NCBI GenBank assembly: GCA_916610825.1
Contig: OU744446.1
Coordinates: forward strand, 4,845,001-4,909,000
From: Haliclystus octoradiatus
Lineage: Eukaryota; Cnidaria; Staurozoa; Stauromedusae; Haliclystidae
Reading direction: 5' to 3'
Length of the DNA: 64,000 bases
The notes below the pieces were generated by a model that had not been told where the DNA came from, searched no databases, and saw nothing but the letters and a program-made list of their open reading frames with translations. Positions 1-9,033 of the stretch are shown here, one piece after another. The first letter of the stretch is position 1; each line of letters opens with the position of its first letter. Position numbers and translations under genes: made by a program.

Positions 1-35
1 ATTTGTGAAGCTGCCTATTTGTTTGGTCTACAAGT

Positions 36-73
<38 letters not shown>
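1..73. repeat. Poly(T) tract at left edge
   Basis: A run of 34 T occupies 40-73. On the minus strand it is a poly(A) run about 660 bases downstream of the stop codon of the minus-strand gag-like ORF (732-1871), so it could be the tail of a retroposed transcript. Near-identical 11-base words (ACAAGTAAGGT and ACAAGCAAGGT) lie directly on either side of the tract, which may instead mean local duplication. No matching target duplication was found beyond the 5' end of the ORF. Confidence 0.6.
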
Positions 74-74
<1 letters not shown>

Positions 75-731
75 GCGGCACAAGCAAGGTAAACTAAATG
101 CCTTGAGATTTACTTGAATAGTAACGTAAATTTGCATTTAAGTTTTGATTTACAATTCAATCGGCTCCAATTTAATCTACACTCGTATAACAACATCGAA
201 AGTTACAACAATAACCAGCGATCAAGGTGCGATAAATTGAATATATTTTTTCATTTACAGCTAACAGCAGTTTATGTTTTTGTAAATAAAACTGACAGTA
301 CTATTGCACGCATACATTCCTCGACCTTGGTTTGAAATCGTGACCTTATTGAAGTCGTGATAAACGATGTTTCGGATAATTAAATCGTCACAGTTGAGAC
401 ACTCAAAAACAAAAACAAGACATATTTTATGAATAAGCTCAATGACCAATAACTCGCTTTTTGTAACACATGCCTCGGTTTTCAGACTTATATGGCCACA
501 AACAAGAAACTTAGAACAACCCTTCACCGTTTTTTAATGACAATAAATAGACACAAAAAACACAAAGAATTGAATTGAGTGTAAAATAATCATTGAAACA
601 CTATGATAACATTAAGAAAAGAGTAAATAAGATAAAAACAATTATAAATCCACTAACTACTATTTTGTCAGTGAAGGAAATCAACAGAATAGAAATAAAA
701 TAAACAAACTAGACCAACATATATATAAGGA
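74..731. other. Non-coding, 3' side of gag-like ORF
   Basis: No conserved protein, RNA gene or recognisable repeat was seen here. If the poly(T) at 40-73 is the tail of a copied minus-strand transcript, this stretch would be its 3' untranslated region. That is inference only; no clear AATAAA on the minus strand was seen close to the tract. Confidence 0.4.
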
Positions 732-1871
732 CTAACGCCGTTGCAACTGCCTGCTGTCGGAAGGCTTGAGAGGTTGTACCAAAGCTGGCACATTAGATTG
801 TTTATTGCAGTCAACACTTCGATGGCTTTCTGAACATTTTGAACAAATATGATTGAATCGGCATACTCCATACCGCGATGAACACCATCCACCGTTCCAT
901 GATGTGCAAACTCGCAATCCGTTAGTGGTACCTCGTGGTTCTGCACCTCTTGTAGCTGTACCACCTTTTTCCGAACGCGTGTGGTCTAGTCGAGAGCGAA
1001 CAACAGCTCCAGCAGTATGGTACGTGTATAATTGATGGTTGATTAGAGACCAATCTGATTGTTGACTAGCTGCAGCGTGTTGTCGAAAGGCTGTATCATA
1101 GGACAACCACGCCCAGCAATTGAATTGGCGGAATAGCCGGATTATGACAAGTTTATAAGACGATAAGTCCTTCCATCGTCCAGGGCAATAAGTGGTTAGT
1201 ACTGACATAAATATTGTGAAAGCTTCCACCCAGCTGATAATATCGTCAATCTTTCGACGATTTGATTTTGGCTTACCAATTAAAATAGCTAGACCGTCCA
1301 TAACTAATTGTGGCTCTGTCTCAACGTCAACCACCGAAGGCGACAATAGTTCAGATAGCTCTATGAAGCGACCATTGACTATCTGACCAACCAGCTTAGC
1401 TGGAATTGGCGAGTAACCTGGACCAATAATATAAGGTTGAAAGACCTGTGGCAGCGTAGGCAATAGGCTGCTGGTGATTGGTGTCGTAGTATCCAGTGAT
1501 GCAGATGTACCAGATAAATAAGTGGCAGCTGCAACGGCGTCTCCGCTAGACAACGGCATAGAAAAAGTATTCACAAAAGAGGGCATAGACAATAAACCTG
1601 ACGTACCTGGATTAACGCTGGCATTTGCAGTTGGTAAATGTGCCGATGGTGCGCTTACCGGAGCCGATGGTGATGGTCTACTAGCTGCCATTACAGCTTG
1701 TGCCACGTCGTTAACAAAATCCTGGCGTTGTTGAGGGTCTTCAAACATACCACTCGGAAAAGGAACTTCTGAAGTGACTTGAGGAGACGTAACCAAAGAT
1801 GATCTTGATTCCGGTATCACATAAGGCATTGAAGCAATCGAATCACGACTGTTTCGTGTACGTCTTGACAT
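732..1871 (-). CDS. Retrotransposon gag-like protein, solitary
   Basis: This 379-codon ORF starts at an ATG and has no frameshift. The first half is rich in Ser, Pro, Thr and Ala and looks disordered. Residues about 170-300 form a helical block with WVEAFTIFMSV, WLSYDTAFRQHAAAS and DWSLINHQLY. A Cys/His cluster (CTSWNGGWC, CRFNHICSKC, HRSVDC) follows at about 320-355, like the nucleic-acid-binding knuckle of Gag. From memory this layout matches the gag-like first ORF that accompanies tyrosine-recombinase (DIRS/Ngaro-type) retroelements in invertebrates and fish. No reverse transcriptase, RNase H or recombinase ORF lies beside it. It is therefore an orphan: a decayed element, a retroposed copy (note the poly(T) at 40-73) or a domesticated gene. 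It lies antisense to, and probably in an upstream intron of, the RasGEF gene. Element class is uncertain; coding nature is likely from its length in such AT-rich DNA. Confidence 0.7.
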   Translation of the reverse strand: MSRRTRNSRDSIASMPYVIPESRSSLVTSPQVTSEVPFPSGMFEDPQQRQDFVNDVAQAVMAASRPSPSAPVSAPSAHLPTANASVNPGTSGLLSMPSFVNTFSMPLSSGDAVAAATYLSGTSASLDTTTPITSSLLPTLPQVFQPYIIGPGYSPIPAKLVGQIVNGRFIELSELLSPSVVDVETEPQLVMDGLAILIGKPKSNRRKIDDIISWVEAFTIFMSVLTTYCPGRWKDLSSYKLVIIRLFRQFNCWAWLSYDTAFRQHAAASQQSDWSLINHQLYTYHTAGAVVRSRLDHTRSEKGGTATRGAEPRGTTNGLRVCTSWNGGWCSSRYGVCRFNHICSKCSESHRSVDCNKQSNVPALVQPLKPSDSRQLQRR

Positions 1872-2602
1872 ATTTGCGTTGCGTTTAATTAAATGCGAAT
1901 TCGTTCGTTCGTTATCGACCTGCTAGCAAGCTAGCACATGCAAGAATGACTACACCCTTACAGTATCACGAGACTTACCCTCTGTTGTGGAGAAGAGGCT
2001 GACCAAGATCACATGATTCCAGGTAATGCAGTGCACTTATGCCTCGTGGCATCTGATGGCATACATTCAAACGAGGCAATTCCAGCATAACGATTGTACG
2101 TAGGACGTACTTCGAACCCCCTCAAAAAGGTCTGGATTTTAACCTCAACTACATGATATATAGTTACAATAAGAGTCATCTTGAAATCCAAGATTGGCTT
2201 AAATTACAGAAACATTGACTAGAAATAAATACCACTAGATAATCATAATTTAGATAATACGTGATAATATTCTTTATTTCAATCTCATTTGTATATCGTA
2301 CATGACTGTATACACTAGGATAGGTCAAAATAAAATAAAAATAGAGTATTGATCTGGAACATGCTTGCAAATTTTTATCCAATTTTAATGGGGCTATATA
2401 CCAATTTGGCAAAATTATGATCTATCCAGTAGCCAATAGAGGGGGTTGTATTACGTACTAGATCTAATTTCAGTTCTTGTTTCATCTAAAATTCTAATAG
2501 TTTGCGCTAAGTTAAACATTTTATCATCATCATCATTTAGTGAGATAAACTTTTATGCCTATACAAGCTTTTTTTCAAAGGGCTCATTACAAAAAATGCA
2601 AT
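1872..2602. other. Non-coding, 5' side of gag-like ORF
   Basis: No exon or RNA gene was recognised. The sequence just 5' of the gag-like ORF carries a short CGTT tandem (TTCGTTCGTTCGTT near 1901-1914) and a palindromic word, GCTAGCAAGCTAGC (near 1922-1935). The upstream exons of the RasGEF gene that should supply the first part of its catalytic domain were looked for here and not found, so this is probably intron. Confidence 0.4.
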
Positions 2603-2603
2603 A

Positions 2604-2784
2604 TACAGTCAAACCTGTTATAACTGTCACCTCTATACAGCGGCCACCTGTCTATAGTGGTCACTCTTTCAATGTCTAACATAGTATTTTCTATTGAATC
2701 AAACCTGTATATAAAGGCCACCTGTCTATAGTGGTCAATTTATCTACCTCTCGTAGCTGGCTATTATATACAGGTTTGACTGTA
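2604..2784. mobile_element. MITE, family A (full-length)
   Basis: A 181-bp element with terminal inverted repeats. The left end reads TACAGTCAAACCTGT and the right end reads the same in reverse complement (ACAGGTTTGACTGTA). Inside are two direct copies of a CACCTGTCTATAGTGGTCA block. It has no ORF, so it must be non-autonomous. Six further complete or partial copies occur in the window (4536-4590, 5724-5774, 6031-6562, 8098-8460, 22161-22320, 24316-24485). Superfamily is not determined. It sits in the intron just before RasGEF exon 2896-3093. Confidence 0.85.
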
Positions 2785-2895
2785 ATGTTCTTTTTTTTAA
2801 AAATACCAGGATTAAATAATTAGTCAATTTACAATAACATAATTTTTCACATTTTGAAAAGTATTGCTATTTCCTTCCTGCTGCATCTGTTTTAG

Positions 2896-5800
2896 GTTTC
2901 AAATATGATTGCCCATGAGGTGATTCATTTACCTTCGCCAGACGAAAGAGCAAAAAGAATGGAGTTCTGGATTGCTACTGCTGCACTTTGCCGTGATCTT
3001 AACAATTTTAATTCCGTTTTACAAATTATTGGAGCATTGACCAACAGTGCTGTGTACCGTTTAAAAAAATCATGGGCTTTTGTACCCAAACATGTAAGTT
3101 TGCATTTTTTTAAATCTGACAGGGATGAACTTCTAACATCTAACTATTTATGTAGAAACTAATTTACCATGTTTGTTGTTATGGTAACTTGTAATTCACA
3201 TCATCATTTGTCATCACCATAGTAACACTAATATTGTCTTTCATACAGCATAATTATGTCACACCGTTCACTGTCAAAATTCTTGACATATTGTCATTTC
3301 ACTTTGTCTTGTTGCCCTAATTTAGTGGTATGGTGCGTGTCTGTATTGTGATTGGCTAGATTGTAATCATTACTGTGTTTTAACTACATTCGTTCTACAT
3401 GTGTATCATCTATTGAAGCAAGATCATTGACGTCCATCTCCTAAATTAACTTGTAGATTTCTTACTTTGTCTTTGTGAGATTGTATGACTTCATAACACT
3501 ATGAATCTTGAATATACTGAATCACTACTGCAAACATACTTGAATAGGATTGAGTACTGAAACCATAATGAAAATTTAACCACACGCTTTATCTAGAGTT
3601 TTCTAATTCTACTGAAAAACTACTGAATTGCACCTTAAAATTCAAAAGATACTGAAAATAGTCCAATTCAGTAAGTTTTAGTATGTTTTCAGTAGGTTTT
3701 CAGATTTTCAAAATTCATACTGTAATGTGTTTGTTTTCTTTGTACAGCTAAAAGTGGTTCTTCAGGATTTGCAATCATTGGTAACAACTGATAAATCATT
3801 CAGACAGTTGCGGCAAGCTTTACACAAGTAAGTACCTTGACTGGCCCAAAATCTCGCTTACTTTGATTTTCCGAAATTTCTATAGTTGGTAAGTTGGACT
3901 TCTTTATACCCTTTTATTCTATTTTGTAGGTGCAATCCACCATGTGTGCCATACATTGGTTTTTATTTGTCTGATTTACTCTTTGTTGACGAAGGAGCAT
4001 CCAATTACAAGGAGGAGCTTGTTAACTTTGCCAAAATGAATAGGGTATGTGAAGGGTCAGATAAAATAGTTTACCTATCTACATTTTTGCTTCCAAATGT
4101 TCCCTTGTTCTCATATTACGTAAGATTTGGTCCAGAAAACGAGAGATCATGTTCACAGGAGATCGATCAAAGTAGAGCAATGAGTTTAATCTTCATCTGT
4201 GGCGAAGAGAATTCAAAGCGTTTTGCCGCTGTTTAAGTACTCAACACCTTGTTCCATGACATGCGTTGATCCAGTGTTTTATCACTTTTTTGTCAGAAAA
4301 ACTCCACAGAAGTCTAATAAAACCTTTTTAAATTCTACAATTCACATTCAATGTCAGTCATTTATGGCCAACAAGATGTCCTAAAGATATAGGCATATCT
4401 ATTTTTCAAGGGTTTACTCATACTTTCGCTAACTTTTATTTTCATCAAATTTTATTTGACCGTCTAAAATTCTATTCCACACTGTTATAGAAATACATGT
4501 GTCGTTATTTACTATTATCGACAAGTTTTGCATTTGTCAAACCTTGTATAGCATCCACCTGTCTATAGTTGTCACTGATGTATCTAATAACACTACTGCC
4601 ACGAAAACCATGTGAAAAAAATGTGAAATTTTATGATATTTTCACATTTTAATACCGTGAATATTGATGGTTTTATAGCTTTCAAACTTTTTCATGGCCT
4701 CATAAATTTGTGGTTTTTTTCAATTCTTACTTTTTCATGATGTTTTCACAACACTTTTATGGCAATTTGGTGGGAGGTTCAGTCATCCCTGACCTTCCTC
4801 CGAGCACCTTGGAGGTAAGGTTTGGTGGTGTCAGGTCTGCTATTGCTCAAATAGCTATTGTATTTTGCTGCCAACCTCTCACCAACCAAGCACCTAGGCC
4901 AAATTATTGTGATGTTAACGATTCGAGATAAAGGGTTTAATGGCAGTTTCATAGTTTTGGTGTTGGTAGTGTAATGTGTCTATAACTATATCTATAATAT
5001 GCAATGGTCTAGGAATGTCACCAGGTTTTCCCTGAAGAGGGGGCCATTAATAGAAAATATTTAAAGAAATGCTTGGAAAAAGTACCAAATTTTACCTGAG
5101 TATCCCTGGCAGGGGGCACCTCCCCTACCTCTAATGCCACCCCTGCGACATTCATTAGTACTACAATATCTAGAATATGAATGTTATATAGATTACATAG
5201 AGATTAATTTGTTTATAGTCGTCATGCAGAATTTTCACTCCAAAAAAGATTTATGTTAGATCATAAATTGTTGACTGCTATATCAAAGGAATACCAATGG
5301 AATGTATTGACAGATTTGTCTGAGAAAGACTATTTAACACATTTGTATTTATATTTTGTTCTGCATTCTGTAGATATCAAGGCTTGTTAAAGAAATTAAG
5401 CAATATCAACAACTGCGTTATACATTAGATTTTTCTGAAGATGTAAGTAAAAGTATCTGCAAACATTAATTCTCAGCTCAGCATAATTGCTGGTTTTTTA
5501 GGTTAAATTCTTGTTATTTATTTGATGGAATTAATGACCAAACACACTCAGCTTCTCTTCATTCGACCTGTCTCATAACCATTCAGGCTAAAAAATTTAC
5601 TACTGATGGGTTAATTTGTTAGTCACTAAAACATTGCAGTATCAAACAAGAGGGTGTGATGCATATGTCAGTTAAAACATAGAGTAGAAACTGTTTAGGT
5701 GACGTTATAAACAATTTCTACTGTATACAGGTGGCCGCTGTATAGAGGTGACCATTATAACAGGTTTGACTGTATACTGTAGTGAAGTTTATAATTTGTA

Positions 5801-6855
5801 GCACCAAATACATACATACACTCATACATGCATTGTATTTTCCGACATATAAATCGACCCAGTCACCCAGTGTATAAGTCGACTCCTTGATTTTAACTTC
5901 CAAACTCGGGGCTAGAAAATTGACTTATGCACCAGGAAATATGGTACTTAGAAGAGAAATTGATTAATTTATCATTTTTATTGCTCATACTTATTCCAAC
6001 TTCAAAACCGCATACACTGAAAGCTAAGGTCTGTTGATCCACTTGTCTATAGTGGTCACTCTTGCCATATCTAAAATAATACTTTCTATTGAATCAACCC
6101 TGTATATAAAGACCGCATGTCTATAGTAGTCAATTTATCTACCTCTCATAGATGGCTGTTATATACATAATATAGGAGGATTAGCTCAGATGGCAGAGCA
6201 ACCGAACTTCAGATCGGATCATATCTGATCGACCGTGGTTCAAATCCTCCTAAGGTCAACTCAGCCTTGACTTTATCTGAAACATCAAATGAGTACCATC
6301 TGAGGATGGCAGATGGAATGGTGCAGAGGGAATTGCATTGTGAGTAGCTGCGGCGCATCGTTGCGCATTGACAATCGAGACCTATCTGCCATGAAATCTG
6401 TCGAAATTGATCTGCACTGTCGCGGCTGAGATCAACAAAGAGCGTTTAAAATCATTGCTCTCAGCGAAAAAAGTCACTCATCTAGAAATAGAGGAGTGGT
6501 ACGGGTGCCTTCGGTAGGGCGACACCGTCTACATTACATTTTGTTATATACAGCTTTCATTGTATAACACACATCGAACTCTCGTCATCAATAAATTTTA
6601 ATATCCTTATTGTTATCGTATATTATTTAGATTTCTCAATACCTTGTTGCTTCTCATGTAAAAACAAATGAGGATGATTTATATGAAGAGTCATTGCTTG
6701 CTGAACCACGAGAACCGGCAACACCAAAACAAGATAGTCCATCATTAATTTTATCATCATCAACACGCAACAATTCTGGGACACCTACAACATTAGCTTC
6801 ACCTATTAAAGAAAAAGAAGTAGCAGCATCTTTTGAAGAACGATTAATCATGTAA
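2896..6855 (+). CDS. Ras guanine-nucleotide exchange factor, 3' part
   Basis: Five exons are joined by eye: 2896-3093, 3748-3827, 3930-4044, 5374-5442 and 6631-6855. All junctions are AG/GT and phases agree, giving 228 residues plus stop. The product is the C-terminal two thirds of a CDC25-homology catalytic domain: a helix with [14 protein letters not shown], then RLKKSW, then [18 protein letters not shown] with the following DEG, then [10 protein letters not shown]. The tail contains [15 protein letters not shown] and a Ser/Thr-rich low-complexity end. Such domains load GTP onto Ras-type GTPases. The wording around CNPPCVPY and the DDLYEESL tail is closest, from memory, to RasGRF and Sos-like exchange factors, but the upstream modules that would settle the subfamily (DH-PH, IQ, or N-terminal REM) lie left of the window or were not recognised. 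The start given is an internal exon border, not a start codon. An AATAAA lies at 6942-6947. Introns hold MITEs and a SINE. Confidence 0.88.
4536..4590. mobile_element. MITE family A fragment
   Basis: About 55 bases match the family A interior (CCACCTGTCTATAGTTGTCACT) preceded by a damaged left end. It directly abuts the family D element at 4591, so that insertion may have removed the rest. Confidence 0.5.
4591..4971. mobile_element. MITE, family D
   Basis: A 381-bp element. The right end in reverse complement reads CACTACCAACACCAAAAC, and the left end is a degenerate match (CACTACTGCCACGAAAACC). The interior is built of repeated short words of the type TTTTCATGG. The central part (about 4775-4900) is less AT-rich and may be a nested insertion. 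There is no transposase ORF. A related and larger copy lies at 48514-49384 in the first Wnt intron. It lies in the RasGEF intron between exons 3930-4044 and 5374-5442. Confidence 0.65.
5724..5774. mobile_element. MITE family A fragment (reverse)
   Basis: The right-hand 51 bases of family A in reverse orientation relative to the copy at 2604, running from ACAGGTGGCCGCTGTATAG to the terminal AACAGGTTTGACTGTA. The other half is missing. Confidence 0.7.
5833..5946. mobile_element. Small inverted-repeat element, family B
   Basis: About 114 bp. One end reads TGTATTTTCCGACATATAA and the other, in reverse complement, TACCATATTTCCTGGTGCAT, each followed by AAGTC/AATCGA-like words. This type of end (CCGTATTTCC followed by ATAAGTCGA) is, from memory, common to short non-autonomous elements in many marine invertebrates. 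No ORF and no other copy seen in this window. Confidence 0.55.
6031..6562. mobile_element. MITE family A split by a SINE
   Basis: The left part (6031-6167) follows the family A order: GTCTATAGTGGTCACT, then ACTTTCTATTGAATCAA, then GTCTATAGTAGTCAATTTAT. It is interrupted by the SINE at 6168-6541 and its last bases resume after it (about 6553-6562). TGTTATATACA occurs on both sides of the SINE (6157-6167 and 6542-6552), the expected target-site duplication. The MITE is therefore older than the SINE insertion. Confidence 0.7.
6168..6541 (+). mobile_element. tRNA-derived SINE
   Basis: About 374 bp, flanked by an 11-bp direct repeat TGTTATATACA. The head (from 6175) has an RNA polymerase III A box (TTAGCTCAGATGGCAGAGC) and a B box (GGTTCAAATCC, 6237-6247), spaced as in tRNA genes. 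The anticodon arm and T stem do not fold properly and GGAGGAT pairs with ATCCTCC across the B box, so it is not a working tRNA. A tRNA-unrelated body of about 290 bp follows and ends near ACACCGTCTACATTACATTT. SINEs of this kind move by borrowing LINE reverse transcriptase. It lies in the last RasGEF intron. Confidence 0.75.
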
Positions 6856-6941
6856 TGATTTATTCAAAAACAAAAGGGAAATTTACACATGGGTATCTTT
6901 TCAGTAGAATGACGTCATATACAATGGATGTCAAAAATATT

Positions 6942-6947
6942 AATAAA
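6942..6947 (+). terminator. Poly(A) signal, RasGEF
   Basis: AATAAA about 87 bases after the RasGEF stop codon at 6853-6855; the nearest canonical signal on this strand. Confidence 0.5.
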
Positions 6948-7384
6948 AAATTGACAAAAACATTAGTATGATAGAATTCGATAAAAACGTATTTATGCAA
7001 ATTACAACACACAATTTGTCATTCAATATTAATTAAAATTTTCAAATAAGTAATATTTTGTGTAATACAACACCCAATTATAAATATATAAAGAAATTAA
7101 AAAAGTAATTAATAAATTATATAGTGTACAATCACATCAAATTAAATAAATTCTATTAAAAATAAATTATATTTATTAGTTGAATTATAACTGTAATAAA
7201 ATGACGCAATAAATTCCTACATTATATATATATATGATTATAAAGATTTTTTTTTAAATTTGTAAATTTTTTCTCTTGGTAAACTTTGTAAAATAGAGTC
7301 AATTCTGCTAGTATATAAAAAGCTATTTTCATTGATTTGTTTCTTCATCTTAATCATTGTCAACCTTTTTCAAACTAATTTTGG

Positions 7385-7563
7385 TTTTCATGATGGTATT
7401 TGCGATAAAAAACACACAATAATTGGCGCAACAGTTTCGATTTAATCTAAAATCATCTTCAGGCAATGTGAAAAGAGAGAGTTAAAAAGTTACATGAATA
7501 TTTATATAAAAATCTAATATCAAATCTCAAATCAAATATCTAATATCAAATACCATCATGAAA
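7385..7563. mobile_element. Inverted-repeat element with 17-bp ends
   Basis: About 178 bp bounded by a perfect 17-bp inverted repeat: TTTCATGATGGTATTTG at about 7386-7402 and its reverse complement at 7547-7563. Inside, the minus strand carries CTGAAGA at 7456-7462 and CGAAAC near 7434-7439 around a short GATTT/AAATC stem. This resembles sequences seen at the ends of Penelope-like elements. No ORF. Confidence 0.55.
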
Positions 7564-7839
7564 TTCATGTCAAGTAAACCTTTACGAAGAAATTTTGGTT
7601 TTGCTATAACAAAACAACCCTATAATCCTTGTTCAATAGTTTGTAATGTGTATTCTGATTGGCTATTAAATCTGTTGATTCAGCTCACAATATAAATGAT
7701 ACACCTGTCATTGATTGGCTAACATTCACAAAAATATTGTTATTGCACATTTAACCAACAGAATGTGTAAATATGATAAACAACCTATTTGATTTGAGCT
7801 GTGCATATATTGACATTACACATTTTATTACTATGATTT

Positions 7840-8030
7840 ATCAGGGTAACCCGCTTAAGTGCAAGTCAAAATTGTTAACAACGATTTTTATTGCGGTTAT
7901 CCAAAATTGTTTGATGAAGACATGACTACAAAATAATCAATAGAGTTTTGAAGCCAGGTTGCATAATGCATATAAGCGGGGATTTCACTTTTCCGAGTTG
8001 CACTGAACCGGGTTCCATTGTATCAGTGTA
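7840..8030. mobile_element. MITE, family H
   Basis: Ends CAGGGTAACCCGCTTAAGTG and, in reverse complement, ACAATGGAACCCGGTTCAGT form an imperfect inverted repeat. Internal words (GACATGACTACAAAATA, CCAGGTTGCAT) recur in the copy at 25801-25980. A third, degraded copy lies at 13105-13330. The inferred family end is TACAGTGTAACCCGGCTAAG. Confidence 0.65.
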
Positions 8031-8097
8031 ATACCATAATAATTATTTGCTTTAAAAATATAATGCAATCTTCATTACTAGTAGTTGTAAGTCAATG

Positions 8098-8460
8098 AAG
8101 CTTGTCTGTCTATAATGGAAATTTCACCCTATTCTTAATATTGAACAATTGTCAACAGGTCACCCGGATATAGTGGTCAGTCTAACCTCATCCGACCTGT
8201 CTATAATGACCGTTTCACCTTCTTTCTAACCTTTAAAATGGCAAAATTTACCAACCACAAGCTTAAGTTGAAATATGCTTAGCGGTTTTCAAAGTATTTT
8301 CTTAAAGTTTTACTGTGGTTTCACCGAAATAGTAAATGACAAGATTATTGCAAGATAAATAGTAACATGCACCATATATGTTTGAAATAAGTAGCGCCTG
8401 CCCGTCAATTTGGCCTCTTCAAACATTGCTGTTGGGTCACCTCTCAACAGTGGTCAATGT
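8098..8460. repeat. Degraded family A-like blocks
   Basis: Several short blocks resembling the family A interior (GTCTGTCTATAATGG, GGATATAGTGGTCAGTC, ACCTGTCTATAATGACC, CTCTCAACAGTGGTCAATG) are spread over this stretch without clear ends. They are probably old or rearranged copies. Confidence 0.4.
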
Positions 8461-9007
8461 AGCATTTTATTACCTGAATTAAGACCAGACCAACAGTGTA
8501 TGCTAATAACTGCAATGATCACTCCTGATGGCCAATACTCAATCATCTGAGTTTAATGTCCGTAATTGCCCTGTTTATAATTAAAGAGGATGCAATGCAT
8601 CTAGCATTTTCCCAGGACAGTGATAGTTTATGGACACCAGTAAGCAGAAGAAGAGAAACTACAATCTGTTACTTTTGAAATTCCTTTAATTTTTCTAAAT
8701 GGTTTACTGTTTTTTTAATTAATAACTGAACTATCAAAAAACAACCGTGTTTTTTTTCTATAATGAAAATATATAAACATTTGTATTTATAATCGGTAGG
8801 CCTATTTGGCTACTATAGTATTATTCAGTTGAACGAGTTTAAAATAATTATATTTACATATGATACAAAGAAAATCTGTTTTGTTTGAAAGTACATGTTT
8901 TCCTGTTAATATTAAACCTACCGGTTAATTTAAATTGTTAACTTCGCGATATCAAATATCTAATCTATTGTTTCCTTTGAATACAGTATATTGAGTTTAT
9001 ATGATAT

Positions 9008-9013
9008 TTTATT
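9008..9013 (-). terminator. Poly(A) signal, LARP6
   Basis: TTTATT on the plus strand, i.e. AATAAA on the minus strand, about 20 bases after the LARP6 stop codon. It implies a very short 3' UTR if used. Confidence 0.5.
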
Positions 9014-9033
9014 CCTTAATTCTTATATTTTAG

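Larger units (their letters stand above)
6948..9007. other. Convergent intergenic region, repeat-rich
   Basis: The space between the 3' ends of the RasGEF and LARP6. It is very AT-rich at 6950-7330, then holds an inverted-repeat element (7385-7563), a family H element (7840-8030) and degraded family A-like blocks (8098-8460). No exon was recognised. Confidence 0.6.

Noticed and set aside
6175-6250. A tRNA gene with A and B boxes
   Set aside because: Acceptor, anticodon and T stems cannot form together; GGAGGAT pairs with bases inside the T arm. A SINE body and target duplication follow, so it is a tRNA-derived SINE head.
2896-6855. Assigning the RasGEF to RASGRF1 or SOS
   Set aside because: Only the C-terminal part of the catalytic domain is visible; the distinguishing N-terminal domains are outside the window.
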